A DNA stretch of 64,000 bases from Typhlomys cinereus (GCA_023101885.1 JALPQD010000016.1:8867634-8931633); one strand, 5' to 3'. Counted from the stretch's first letter, positions 12,342 through 24,104 are shown. The notes: generated from the letters alone by a model not told the origin. Made by a program: numbers and translations.

Positions 12342-12990
12342 TTTTTTATTTTATAACATTTTTTATTATTATTTCCGCTCATACAAACTTAATAAGTACA
12401 TCGGTTCCCTCCCTCCCTCCTCCTCCTCCCTCCCCCCTTGCTCCTCCTCCCCTCACTCCTCCCTTCCCATCCCCCAGTGCCTCCCCCCCATTCCCTGGAG
12501 AATCCTTTAATGTGCATGCCAGACTCTCCTCTGGGCCCTCCTCTCTGATGACGTACAAGGACCCAGTGGCATTTCCCTGAACCCTTTCCTGTGTTCCCCT
12601 TAAGCATAGGAACACTACTATGGCTGTCAATTCCTTGCCTCCAAGGATCTTGGTGCCTTTAGCAAATGCTAGACTTTATGGGGTCAATAGGGTGTGGGAC
12701 ATTGCACAGGGCATGCAAAGTCCAATTAAGATTGCTTAGGCCCTAACTTGTGTGGAGTATCTCGCATATCATTGCTCCTCCCATCGTTTTGCTCTTACAC
12801 TCTTACCGCCCCCTCTTCCGCAAATTTCCCTGAGCTTCAGGATAGGGAGAGATTAGGCTGGCTTAGTTCTACGTGGTTGATATAGAGTCTCTGAAGTTCT
12901 GGATTATGGTTCGTTGATTTTCTTTTGCAGTTTTGTTGCTCCTGCAATGCCCTTCACTCCATCCTGATGGCTATTGTGTTTCACCCCCTG
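12342..12990 (-). mobile_element. 5'-truncated L1, 3' UTR only
   Basis: On the minus strand it runs from the CATCAGGATGGAG segment of the L1 3' UTR, through CTTCAGAGACTCTATATCAA, GCGGAAGAGGGGGCGGTAAG and the G-rich polypurine tract (C-rich on plus at about 12400-12495), to GTATGAGCGGAAATAATAAT and the A-rich tail. A 15-bp target-site duplication ACTGCCCCATCTTCT lies at 12327-12341 and 12991-13005. Confidence 0.9.
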
Positions 12991-13005
12991 ACTGCCCCAT
13001 CTTCT

Positions 13006-14221
13006 GCAATGTTCCCTGAACCTTAGGGAGAGGTAATCCAGATGTCTTATTTAGAATCCAGCAGTTACTTATTCTCTACTCTGGCCATTTGTGATTCTCA
13101 GTATTAAGTGTCTTTCATTGTGAAAGAAAGCCTTTTGGTTGAGGACTGAGAGCTGCTCTAATCTTTCCTTCCAAAGAGTTTTATGCACTAAATAACCTGC
13201 TTGATACCAATTTGCCTTTTCAAGTCTTGGGAATTTACACAGTTTTGCCAATTTATGTTCTCTATCCCCAGATGTTTCCCAACTCTTCTACATCTCTGTT
13301 TTCTCTCTCTCTCTCTGGACCACTACCTCTCATATATCCCAAATTAGCCATTCTGTGTTTTATTCATCACCAAAATTGCTATTATTCTAATACGCTTAGT
13401 CAATGTCCTGGTCATTTTCTGCTCAGAACAGGAAGCTGTCTTCTCATGAAGGTTTCTCTTCATTCTGTCTGACCAGAAGTTAATTTGTCTTATCATGTTC
13501 TTGAACAGATTCCTTGTATTTCACATGAGAATTTGCTCTGTGACGACTCTCCTGCCTCTTCATATTTTCCATTTATCTATTTCCCCCCACATTTCATACT
13601 GAAGTCTTTTTCTGAGGGGAGAAAAAATCAGAGTGTATTTTTCCTCTCATATTTTCTTTCTGAGATTAGCAAGTTTCTCCTCTGAAAGCATTCTCGACTT
13701 TACTCATACTCTTTCAATATTACCACATTGTGCTTTCTCCCTTGATCGCTCCTCTGGAAACGGTCTGGGAAACCTGATTTTCTTCACCAGCTTCTTATCA
13801 CTCTACTTATTCTGTTTAGATTGGTACCATTGAGGTCTCATTTTGCAAGTTATGATTTCTCACTATTTTTGTACCTCTCATGCTTGGTTTGCTTGTTTTC
13901 TCTCATGTTCTGAGTATTTGTTTCTTATTTCATTGAACTATGAGATGCTTTGTATGTCTACCAGTATTTTAAATATTATTTGGTAAACCTCTGCTGTCAT
14001 CTCTTACTTTTCTCTATATTTTCTTTTAATTTTTAAATTCCCTATTTTCACTGCAATCCATATACAAATATTTCCCTAATTGTTTTCCAATTTAGTCCTT
14101 AAATTCCAGACCCAGCTGTCTATGCCATATCCACAGGTGTATTCAAACTTCATCACTCTCATCTGTCCCCGCCCCAAAGTACTTCTTTCAGCATGTGTTT
14201 ACATCAAGATTTTGATCCTTT
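13006..14221. other. Unique pyrimidine-rich sequence
   Basis: T- and C-rich on the plus strand, with several short open frames of about 60-90 codons that show no family signature. No gene is supported. Confidence 0.4.
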
Positions 14222-14320
14222 GGTACTGCATGTAAAATTACCTGAAGGTCCTACATCTCAGTTTTTCCATTAACAAAAAAATGAGACTAATGCTACTACG
14301 TATTCCAAATGCCATAACAA
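14222..14320 (+). mobile_element. MIR-like fragment
   Basis: CTCAGTTTTTCCATTAACAA followed by ATGAGACTAATGCTACTACG resembles the conserved 3' half of MIR (CTCAGTTTCCTCATCTGTAAAATG type), with heavy divergence. Confidence 0.45.
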
Positions 14321-14321
14321 T

Positions 14322-14480
14322 AAGGAAAATGAGTATTTATTGCATGTTGGTTATGCTCTATGTGCCAACAGATCCGATGCTTTACAAGATCAGTTATTTA
14401 TGAGAGGAAAGTGGAATGTGTAAGTGGATATTACTCTTGCAACTAGGATCCTGGGATTTGAGGCTCACTTCCTTTTTAAT
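14322..14480 (-). mobile_element. MIR-like fragment, opposite orientation
   Basis: ATGAGTATTTATTGCATGTT, CTCTATGTGCCAACAG and GATGCTTTACAAGATC read as the antisense 3' end of a MIR-type SINE (TTTATTGAGC...TATGTGCCAGGCAC type). It lies next to the plus-strand MIR, giving a convergent pair. Confidence 0.45.
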
Positions 14481-15164
14481 TCCATTCCTACTGAAGCATA
14501 GAACATTAACATCTTTGCCAGATTCTGCTTTCCTGGGAGACAGAAAAGCTATTTTTTTCCTAGACTATACTCTCAGAATCTTTGATGGTTTTGGTTTCTG
14601 TCTTTCTCAAGCAAATCCTTAGGCCTGAGGGAGAATGTGTGTTTCCTGCCAAATCTGCAATTCTCAGTTAAGACACCTGGTTTCTTAGTTTCCCTAATTA
14701 ACATCTAAATAATTATTCAAACTTCAAAACATTTATAAAACTGTTACTTGATTTTCTAATCATAGCTCATTCCTGGTTGGAATGAAAGAAAAGAAATGTG
14801 TGACTCTGTTTATGAGTTACAGTGTTGAATTCTTCCTACTAACCTTGTAGATAGATAGGGACACTTAGGAACAGGAAAATCTTGTTTACAAATAAAAATC
14901 AATTCAGTTGCTATTTGTCTTCCAACACAAATCCTTCCACCAGTGCTTTTTTTTTTCTACTTTTACAAGCATGTTGAGTATTCCCTCCCTTCCTCCTCTT
15001 TTCCATTCCCTCACTCCCCTTCACGGTTCCCTCTTACTCCTTCCCACCCTCCCACCTGTATGCCTGTGTGCTTTTATGGACCCTGTGGGGACTAGGCTTC
15101 TGTGGTATATCATTACCTCTCTTCAGGTCACCCCACTGATTTATGGGAAAGTCTCTTATCAGTT
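14481..15164. other. Unique sequence with C/T-rich tract
   Basis: A pyrimidine-rich tract at about 14950-15060 (TCCCTCCCTTCCTCCTC type) could be an old L1 3' UTR in antisense, but it is too diverged to call. Confidence 0.35.
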
Positions 15165-15510
15165 CCCTGTTAGTTGCTGAAGACCAAAGGATTCCTGAAC
15201 TTCAGTCAAGCTGGAAGAGTTCTGACCTCAGCAATGAGCAGTGGCGATGGCAGCATGAAGAGAAGAGAAAGGCGGCAACCATAGCGGACCAGTCAGCACA
15301 GCAAGTCGACACAGAGGAAGAGAGGCGAAGTCCCTCCCCTTTGCACTCCTTTTTATCCAGCCCACCACTGGAAAGCACCACCCAACATGGGCTGGGTCTT
15401 CCATAGCAATTAAGGGCTTGTTCAAGGGCTTGCCTTGAACCATCAATTCTTCACTCTTGCTGCAAGCTCAGCCTGCAACTGTCAAGTTGATACTTGAATC
15501 TAATAATCAA
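15165..15510 (-). mobile_element. LTR-like rodent repeat fragment
   Basis: Shares landmarks with 45525-45890 and 58121-58625: CCCAACATGGGCTGGGTCTT (compare CACCATGGGCTGGGTCTT at 45739) and a closing GTCAAGTTGATA (compare TCAAGTTGACATC). There is no coding content. It is probably an LTR or a non-autonomous medium-reiterated repeat. Orientation is set by analogy with 58121-58625. Confidence 0.5.
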
Positions 15511-15642
15511 AGTATTTTACAAAATCTTATCATTTGTTCTTTGAGGGCGTAGTGACAGCAGTTTCAGTGAGCTAACAAATCAGTGGTATTTAACCTCTTT
15601 ATTTACTTTTTTGTTTAATTTTATATTATGTGCCAAATTTAA

Positions 15643-15947
15643 ATTTTTTTTTAATTATTTATTCAACTGTGTGCATATGCATGTGCATGTGCACGTGCGC
15701 ATATGTGTCTGTGTGTGAGTGTGTGTGTGTGTCTGTTTATGTGTAGAACCACGGACGAATTCGCGAACCACCATGGACGCGCCTCCACCTCCTTCTGCCC
15801 CGGGATTCACAGGCTCCGCCCTACCAGGACCAGAAGCGCAGGTCGCCCCCGCTTCCACCTGGCGTCTATACGTGGGATCTGGGATCCGAACTCAGGACCT
15901 TCCGCCTGCAAGGCGGAGGCTTAACCCCTGAGCCACCTCTCCAGCCC
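15643..15947 (-). mobile_element. tRNA-derived SINE with (GT)n, youngest copy
   Basis: Minus-strand head GGGCTGGAGAGGTGGCTCAG, A-box and B-box-like motifs, then the GC-rich body. It retains CpGs (for example TTCGCGAACC on plus), a mark of recent insertion because CpGs decay fast. A variable GT/GCAT-rich segment and a T-rich tail complement follow. The 16-bp target-site duplication TATGTGCCAAATTTAA is perfect (15627-15642 / 15948-15963). Confidence 0.9.
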
Positions 15948-15963
15948 TATGTGCCAAATTTAA

Positions 15964-17317
15964 TCACAGATAAGATTTCCAAAAAATCATTGATGCAAGA
16001 ATGTAGACATATATAAATATTAAATATCACTTGAAGGATTAACAGATTGTCTGAGGACCATGTATCAGCTTTCTATAAATGCACAAGTTTTGAATTAAAG
16101 TTCTTCCATACTCTGTCAAAGGATCTTTTGAGGATTGACCTTCTCTTCAAATATAATAAAGAATGAAATTCATTAGTGATATATCCATTTGTGTAATAAA
16201 ACAACATTTGCTTCAATTTCTTTGCTTAGAAGAACTGATTTCTTCAAGCATTCTTAAGAATCATGTAGAAGACATCTCCTTTGGAAAGGATTTCCTATGA
16301 ATAAGTAATGAAGTACTTAGCTTTCCTTTCTGTTGTGGGATATTATATTATACATACATATATATATGTGTGTGTGTGTATGTGTGTGTGTGTGTGTGTG
16401 TGTTTGGGAATCTTTATACTTGAGGAATAAAGTTATGAATAAGCAGTGTGATTGTATGACTGTAAGAAAACAATCATATGCAGCATTCTAATAGTAAGGG
16501 ATGTTTGCTCTTATTTATTTTATATCCGGTGATTTCCAAAACATATTTTGGAGTTTTTCTAAATTCACACATGTTTTGCAATTGGTGGCTTTCTAGCCAA
16601 GGTTAACTTCACAGCCTTTGGCTGAAACCTCTCATTTATAGAGGGGCAATTTAAGTTTTCACAGACTGTTCTTTGTGGTATAGAACAAATCTAATGAGCA
16701 ATTTAAAAAATAATTTCAAAATGATACATATGTTGTAGCTCTTCTTTAATGAATATGGTTCTCATTATCTTCTACCCTGCATTTCATTTAACAACTTTTA
16801 ATTCAGTGTCTAATGAAATCATGTCAGGCTTAGAAAGATGTTTTGGGGATGTGGTCTCAATAGAGACTTCTAAATAAAAACGAAGACATACATCAGAAAT
16901 GCAGAGGGCAGAAAAAGTCATAGGGATATGAAGTGCCAGAATATCATTTGATGTGTATTCCAAACACAATTATTTCATTAAAAGTTTTAAAACTGTGGCT
17001 TTTTATGTTTTCTTTTTGTTCTGTTTTATGTGTTGGATTCACCGTTGGCTTTGGTTGGAATGATCATATTTTGAAAGACAAGATTGCCTCAATGTAGTAT
17101 CATCCATCTTTTTATAAATAGTTTCAATATATACCACTAATATACTCATCCTATAAACTAAGTATATATATATGTATATATATATATTATCAGTTCTGTT
17201 ACTTTAGAGAATCCTGACTAATGCAAATACTAAGAAACTCAGTAGTTTGTCCATCCATGATCTGTGATTCACATTGCACTGATAAACTGTAGATAATATG
17301 TTTTATTCAAGAAAAAA
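15964..17317. other. Unique AT-rich sequence
   Basis: Contains TA/TG microsatellites at about 16347-16402 and a TATATA tract at 17163-17189. No gene is seen. Confidence 0.4.
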
Positions 17318-17410
17318 AATGACAGCCTAGAAAGGTGCTATTGAAAAGTCTAAGACCAAACAGCTAATGGACTTGACTGTGGCTGCTATAAATTCAGATC
17401 AAGTGTTCTT
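17318..17410 (-). mobile_element. MIR-like fragment
   Basis: CAGCCTAGAAAGGTGCTATT, AGACCAAACAGCTAATGGAC and ATAAATTCAGATCAAG follow the antisense MIR core order (GAGGTTAAG, CACACAGCTAG, GATTCAAAC). Heavily diverged. Confidence 0.4.
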
Positions 17411-18177
17411 ATTTACTGTACAACTGTCTGCGACATGTTGACAACAAAGCATGGCATCTATGCAGTTTTCCTCCCTGCTTGGATTTCAGTAGTTTAATCC
17501 CCTTAATTTTATGAAATCTGTTTGCTTAGCTTCCCTTCTTCTCCCTCCTTCCTACCCAAGCGAAATCCATCTTCTGCATTAGAGACAGATGTTCCAAAAT
17601 TCAGCAGGATAAATACTACTTTTTTCTCATTGGTCCTTTGCTATGAGACACTATTTCTGGAATTAAACTTACATAGAAGAGAAAATTCTTTTGTGTTCTT
17701 GAATAGGTGATCGCTTTCTCTCTCTCTGTTTGCAAGTGGTTCACTATGTAGAAACACTTTCTCCCTGAAGTTTGGTGGCAGTTAAATTGTAAGAAAAGGA
17801 AAGATGGCAAGGACAAAAACTCTTTACTGTAATTACAAGATGTTATTAAAATGCAAATAATGTCTCTAAGCAGAATATTCTTCAACAGTAAAAATTAACG
17901 TTCCGTATACCAGGGTTTGGGAAAATTTTTAATCCCCAAAGGGCAGAATTGTTTTTGATTTCTTTTAGAAGAATGACCATGGGGATAAATTCTACACATG
18001 TACTCTATTTATCAAAGTCCTAAATCACGTATGTTCTCCTTACATGTAGGAGGAGAGAAGTCAGAAAAACACATGAAATGAAACTGACCCAGTCTTCTAC
18101 TTAATATTATTCACATGTTTGTTAAAATAGGATGAAAAGTAAATTGTAAGCTGGGCCAAGTAAAAGAAACACGTAGA
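17411..18177. other. Unique sequence, no gene seen
   Basis: Overlapping short frames on both strands (17522-17710, 17616-17885) have no recognisable content. Confidence 0.4.
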
Positions 18178-18378
18178 AAAATATCATAATGTTACACCAC
18201 AAAAGCAAGATATCTTAAAGTTACATCACAATAGCAAGATAGCATATAGTTAAATTGCAATACCAAGATATCATTAGGTACTATTACAATAGAAAGAACA
18301 TAAAGTTATATCACAATAGATAGATGACATAAAATTATACCACAGTAGAAAGATATCATAAAGTTATATTACAAAAGC
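18178..18378. repeat. Diverged 28-29 bp tandem repeat (7 units)
   Basis: Seven consecutive units start at 18178, 18207, 18236, 18265, 18294, 18322 and 18350. Each follows the pattern AAGATATCATAAAGTTATAT followed by YACAATAGM. Units are 28 or 29 bp long and differ from each other by several substitutions, so this is an old minisatellite. It does not resemble the interspersed repeats nearby. Confidence 0.8.
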
Positions 18379-18999
18379 AGTGTAATGATAAGGTGTACCT
18401 GGAAAATAATATGTACAATAGATGTTTAAAAGCAGAAAACTACTGTGCCCTTCATCTGTCCTTCTTAATAAGTGAGTTAATTCCAAAAAAGATAAGAGGA
18501 GGAAGAGGAGGAGGGAAAATGATGGGAAGGGAGATAGAACATGAATCCAAGCTTCATCCATGAAGACTGAACTTTATTTGGAAAGCTCCTCCAAAACTCT
18601 AGCATTGTCTGCCTCATCTTTGCCCAGGATTGGATAAAAGACATCACATCCAGAACAATCAATTAGCTAATCCTTAACTCATCTACTTGTGAACCTCTTA
18701 ATAACCCATACAATGAAACAGTTTAGAAAATTTTTTTAAAAATGTAGAAAAAAAAGTGGAATTTTCTTCAATCCAGAATGCCTTCCTGGGAGATAGAAAA
18801 AAAACCCAGTAAATTTACAATTTAGTTACAGCTTTTATTAGTGTTTTCTGAAGTGGTATAATCTGGCCCAAACATCTCAGGGCAGAAAAGTATTAAAAAT
18901 GATTCCTTAGATACTTTGGTTAAATATTTGAGAGATGGTGGTTTCATGATTTGTCCTAAACTGCACACCACAGCACACATTTTAAGAGCAAAAGCACAT

Positions 19000-19005
<6 letters not shown>
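18379..19005. other. Unique sequence, no gene seen
   Basis: Includes a GA-rich patch at about 18488-18535. No repeat family or gene is recognised. Confidence 0.4.

Positions 19006-19057
<52 letters not shown>
19006..19057. repeat. (TA)n microsatellite
   Basis: An uninterrupted run of about 25 TA dinucleotides preceded by GTGTG. It is self-complementary and could extrude as a cruciform. Confidence 0.95.
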
Positions 19058-19061
<4 letters not shown>

Positions 19062-19944
19062 GTTTCTTTTGTCAATTGCTTATGATCCCAAAAAGAGCTG
19101 TAGAAAATTGAAGAATAAGAGGACAGACCTCTTCTTTTGTTGTAGGCGAAAGATAAAAAAAAGTTAAGAGGAGAATAATAGTCGAAAGTTGAGATTTGGC
19201 AGACAGTATGATATGATCTGGTTTTCAATCAATTTCCAAACAGAGAATTTAAACACCTTCACCTGACATCAAATAGAAATGACCCCTTGGTCACACGGCC
19301 AGCATTCCTGGGCTCAGGATGCCTTGCAATAAAAGATTTTTTTTTGCTTTATTTTATCTTTTTGTTTCTCCATGATACCCCTAGATTCTCACATGTGCTT
19401 TTAGCTGGATGAGACAGGACCACATAGTAAAAAGTATACAGATGAGACAACATCTTTGAATATAGGGGGCATTTCTTGCCCCCTAATTATGGGAAAAATA
19501 CCTCTCAGCATTCAATTCATGTGTATTTAATGATGATATTATCTTCCAGCTTGGTTGTGGGATAGTTTTAATGTATCTGGATGTTCCATGAAGGCTGATG
19601 AAAAGGTTGCTGTCCCACAGTTGTCTTAGACACACTGCCTGCTTGACACTTAATCTTTAATTGATTTATCATGAACTGAACAATAAGGATCAAATATGAA
19701 TATGTGTGTGAAGATGCTTGCTTTCTGTGTTATATTTGGAAGTTTTCATTACAGTAGTCTAGATAGAAGATGTTTTCCTGCAGAAAATCGAATGGTATAT
19801 TTAAAGGAAAAGGAAAACACACCACACTCTCTTTTCCTTTTTTTTTAAATTGATAAACCTCTGTAGGCAGAGATTCAGTAACATTCAGAGAGTAGCAGAC
19901 AGTAGACCCACTAGCCCAGAGCATCCTATCTGTAAGGTAGCATC
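19058..19944. other. Unique sequence, no gene seen
   Basis: Short frames at 18956-19228 and 19730-19924 (both minus) are chance frames; the first runs through the (TA)n. Nothing else is recognised. Confidence 0.4.
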
Positions 19945-20050
19945 ACCATTTATAGAAGTATAAACTATGCCACAATGTAAGTAACATGTTTAATAGCACA
20001 GAGTTAGTAAGCATTGTGATATTGTCAATACTGGGAAGAATGGATCTACT
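19945..20050 (-). mobile_element. MIR-like fragment
   Basis: CCATTTATAGAAGTATAAAC, GCACAGAGTTAGTAAG and TACTGGGAAG resemble antisense MIR (CCATTTTACAGATGAGGAAAC, CACACAGCTAGTAAG, CTGGGATT). Heavily diverged. Confidence 0.4.
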
Positions 20051-22819
20051 CTAGTTATTCTTAAGGAATAATACATTGCATTTTTGAATGTACTTTTGTC
20101 TAAATATGTTTTAAAATATATATATATATATTGAATTATAGAATTTGTTGAACTGGAATATCAATATATCAGAACAATGCTTCATGATAATTTCTCAATT
20201 AGTTCCAATGATGTCTAGTAAATCTTCACATTTTAGGCCTCTAAGCTGTGAAATGGGATGGTAGAAATGATAATTGGATAAATTCTGGATGACATTCTAT
20301 GTTCAATGTGTCTGTCACACATGTTAGAATGTTTTGATTTCAATCAGTGACTAATTACCAATTGTGAATCTGATTGGTTTTCTGGGTTCAGTTACATTAG
20401 CTAACTTTTAAAGCTAGATTTATTTGAGACTAATTACCATTGTACTTTTTATTTCAATAGTCTCAGAAGTCATTTTTTTAAACCTAATATCCATGGTATG
20501 AATTATTGACAAAATTATGTGTGCTGTACGGTCTGATCTGTCTCTTAACAATTCTGCAATATACTTGAACCAGCAAAAGACTAGTAACCAGAAGAAACAA
20601 AAAAAAATCATATATCTGTAACTAACCAGAGAGCCTGAGTTTTATACTACTGGTAGGCAGCTGGAAACTAGCTTCATATAGCCTTTCTATCTCTCTGCAC
20701 TTTGTTTTCTCAGTCATATATAAGTGGAAAGAATGTCAGATCTATGTCAGAAGATTCTGCTCTTAAATGCCTCTGAATGTCCATTACAGAGACTCCTTAC
20801 ATTTTAGTTCAATCCTTTCTCTAGATCACACGGAAAAAAAAATGTAAAGAAGTCAAATGCAAGATGAGAATAGTCAATCGACAGGAGAAGTGCTCAGAAA
20901 CCATGAGGCCAACCTACCCTAGCAGCCCTTTGGTCTCTCAGGCAGGACATGGTTTTGAAGTTCAAGGGCAGAGGCCTTGTGTTAAAAGGTGAAAATCCTC
21001 AGAGTTAAAAGCAATGCTCTCTCATGTTTTTTAAATGTCTCTGCAAAGCTCCAATGGCCCAGAAAAGGAATGAAAGGGGTTCTGTTCTCTTCCTCATTTC
21101 TCATTTTGTTTTTCTTTGTTAATCAGATAGAGCTCCTGCTGAGGTTAAGACTCTGGCCTTTTTGAGAGGTGACCTTAAAGGACAAGCCTCATTTCTAGGG
21201 TGCAGACGTCCTGAGACAGGGACAACAGCCATTCCGAGGTACAGTCTGAACTGGCAGCTCAGGACTCAGGTATATCTGTGCTGCTGCTTTAGGACAAAGA
21301 AAGCAGAAATATGGCCAGAGCAAAGGTGGAGTCAGAGATGGATCGAAGTCTACCCTTCTGACAAGTCGTACCACTCTGAAAGCCATCCTGATACACTTAT
21401 GAGAGATGCCAATATGTCCTGCCCTAAGAGTGCAATCGAAGCAAAAACTCTGGGAACTGAAGTTGAACTTCAGACATAGTTTTTAAAAAGAAAAATCCTA
21501 AGGACATAGCAAAGATGACTATTTGATATTTCTCTCTCGCTCTCTTTTTCTCTCTCTCTTTCTGACAAAATTACTTCTGAGGTAATGATTACTTGATTCT
21601 GTGGCCGAAGGGGAAATAGAAGGCTAATATAGAAAAGAGGAAAAAGCAGAAGAAATGATATATAGATGAAAGTGTCAGGTCATATTGGAAATGGAGGTCA
21701 GAAATAAAAAGCAACTCAGAGTGTTGTTGTGCAATTAAGTTGAATAAAATATTATTGATACAAACTTAAATCTGTAACTTTTTAGTGTAAAATATTTTGA
21801 TCTCTCTTTTGGTATATGTATATACACATTTTTTGTCATGTACATACTTAGTTCCTTTAATGATACTCTTTGTAGAATAAGTATTAAGAGGAACTTGAAA
21901 TGAAAACTTACCCTCTTTTTAACTGTTGTAATTTTATATCTGAAGTTTTTCTATTTTAACTGCCTTTTTTTCTGTATAACAAAGTTTCTAAAATCTGACG
22001 AGGGACACAGAGACAGATGTAAAAGGAAAGTTCACTTTATATCCACCTGGGGAATAATACCTCTGGTCATCTTCTCTGAAGTACAAACTCAAAGAGAACA
22101 TAGACCATCTGTGAAAATTGTGAATTTCCAACATCTACTCTTATCCTGGCATGAACAGAGTCTCATATTTTTGTTGTTGCTGTTGAACAAGTGACATGAT
22201 GAACAATGAAAGGAAATAGACAAATGACTATGCAAATGTGGTTTACTTTTCAGCTCCTTGGGTTTGCCACTACTCTGGGGACTCTACTTGAGCGAGGAGT
22301 AAAAACAGAAGCTGTCCCAAGCAGAAGAGCATTATCTTTCTGTCTATTGCTAAACCCTCGAGTGACATATCCATTAACTGAAAGAAACGTTGGGAGGCTT
22401 TTGAGATTAGCAGGATGAAATCTAGTGAGTAAAGCAGATAACATCAGCTATCATCAATCTTAATAATGAACTTAGATAAGTCACAGATATTACTCAAATA
22501 TATCCCATACCCTGAGTTGAGAAAGAAAAGGTATAGAATATGATGCCTTTAATACCATGATTATTGCAAACATTTGATCAAGTGATTAATTGAGAATAAT
22601 TCTCCAGGAAAACACAGAACTGATGGGTACTAAACGTATACTAGATGCTAGCTAAACTTTGGCACTTCGTTAAGCTAGATACTGGCATGCGTTTTTTTCT
22701 CTTTATTCCTCTGGAGCCTAAGCTAGGGCAGGGTTTTCACAAAGACACTGGAACTATTCCTTAACTCCCATTAATAATTTGTGACGTGAGAGTCTGCATT
22801 TACATCTTGTCCTTTGTGT

Positions 22820-22870
<51 letters not shown>

Positions 22871-23255
22871 GTAGTAGTAGTAGCAGCAGCAGCAACAACA
22901 TCTATATGTTGGGTATTCTGGGAGGAATACAAGTCAGAAGAAAAAGCACAAAAAGTATATGAGAGGAACACTTAATGGAGGAGCTCTGGAACTAGAGAAA
23001 TGTCTGGATTATTCTGCAACTCTCTTGCTCAGGTCTTGTCCAAGCGGCTGCTCTGAGCAGGTAGGACCTTGGCTGCAAGGCTCCCATGACCCTGATAGTT
23101 GGAGCTGAGACTGTCCACTAAGGGTACTACTTGCACTCAGGCCGTGGTGGATCCTTTCCTGAGAGGAGATTTCAATATTTCAATAACTTTTCTCATTTTC
23201 TATTAGTATATTTGGACCTGCAGGTAATATTTATTGGTTAATTTTTTGCATGCAT
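20051..23255. other. Unique sequence with a few microsatellites
   Basis: No gene is seen. A CT-rich patch lies at 21531-21563. The longest frame, 21162-21479 plus (105 codons), is in a slightly CpG-richer patch but has no recognisable domain, and I treat it as chance. The compound (GT)n/(GTA)n tract at 22815-22902 is listed separately. Confidence 0.4.
22815..22902. repeat. Compound microsatellite (GT)n-(GTA)n-(GCA)n-(ACA)n
   Basis: About 27 GT units are followed by GTAGTAGTAGTAG, CAGCAGCAGCA and ACAACA steps. The stepwise trinucleotide drift suggests repeated slippage and point mutation. Confidence 0.9.
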
Positions 23256-23490
23256 ACATGTGTGTATGCTCATTAGAGGGCCTTGTGTGGGCTTGTGGAG
23301 GTCCAAGAGAAATTTGGGAGTCACCTCAGATTGTTTTTAATCTCCTTTTTGTTTTGCTCTAGGGTTTCCCAGGTTTAATTTACAGGGCTGGAAGTATGGG
23401 CCACGGCCATTTCTGCCTGATGATTTTATGTGGGATCTGGGATCTCAACTCAGGTCTTTCGGCTTTCAAGGCAAGCCATCTCTGCATCCA
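23256..23490 (-). mobile_element. tRNA-derived SINE, old copy
   Basis: Has the GT-SINE layout: TTAGAGGGCCTTGTGTGG, GGGTTTCCCAGGTTTAATTT, ATTTTATGTGGGATCTGGGA, CTCAACTCAGGTCTTTC. The tRNA-like head is partly deleted near 23470-23490. First of three same-strand copies. Confidence 0.65.
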
Positions 23491-23512
23491 TAATTAATGT
23501 TTTTCTAAAAAA

Positions 23513-23778
23513 ATTTTTAGTGTGTGTGTGTGTGTGTAGTGTGTGATGGCAGGCACTGTGTGTCCCTGTGGAGGACCAAGGATGACTTTGGGAATTATCC
23601 TGGATTGCGTCTATCTTCTTCTTGCTTTGCTCTGGGATTTACCCAGGCTCCTCTCACTAGGGCCAGAAATGAAGGCCACCACCATTTCCACCTGGCATTT
23701 TTATGTGGGACCTGGGATCCCAACTCAGGACCTTCTGCTTGGGAGACAGTCTTAACCCCTGAGCTATCTCTCCAGCCC
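23513..23778 (-). mobile_element. tRNA-derived SINE with (GT)n
   Basis: On the minus strand it begins GGGCTGGAGAGATAGCTCAG with an A-box and a B-box-like GAGTTGGGATCCC. It keeps the (GT)n at the tail side. Second of three same-strand copies. An imperfect flanking repeat (AATTAATGTTTT / AACTAATATTTT) is visible. Confidence 0.75.
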
Positions 23779-23879
23779 AACTAATATTTTAAAATACACG
23801 AATATACTCATATTTACACATAATGATAAATGGATATATCTAAGATCTCAAAAGCAATTGCAAACTAAATATAATATTT

Positions 23880-24104
23880 TATCTACCAGAGGGCAATGTG
23901 CCTGTAGAGGTCTAAGGGTGATATTGGGAATCATCCTAGATTGCCCTTCCTCTTATTGCTTTGCTCTGGGATTTCCTAGATTCTGCTTCCCAGAACTGGA
24001 ATTGCATATTGGCAATTTATACCTGGGATTTAGGAATCGGAACTCAGGTCCTTTTGTTTGTGAAACAAAGCCTGTAACTCCTAAGCCATCTTCCCAATCC
24101 TCTA
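23880..24104 (-). mobile_element. tRNA-derived SINE, old diverged copy
   Basis: ACCAGAGGGCAATGTGCCTG, GGGAATCATCCTAGATTG, TTTGCTCTGGGATTTCCTAG and GGAACTCAGGTCCTTTTG follow the SINE order; the head ends CTAAGCCATCTTCCCAATCC. No GT run remains. Third copy in the cluster. Confidence 0.65.

Noticed and set aside
12223..12630. Frames rich in Gly/Glu/Arg or Pro/Ser (also 5326-5686, 48188-48558, 62734-62994, 63657-63845)
   Set aside because: They are translations of the G-rich polypurine tract of the L1 3' UTR on either strand.
18178..18378. CRISPR array
   Set aside because: The 28-29 bp units are contiguous with no unique spacers and are diverged; the host is a mammal. It is a minisatellite.
21162..21479. 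105-codon plus-strand open frame
   Set aside because: No recognisable family, an overlapping minus frame of similar length, and no gene structure around it.
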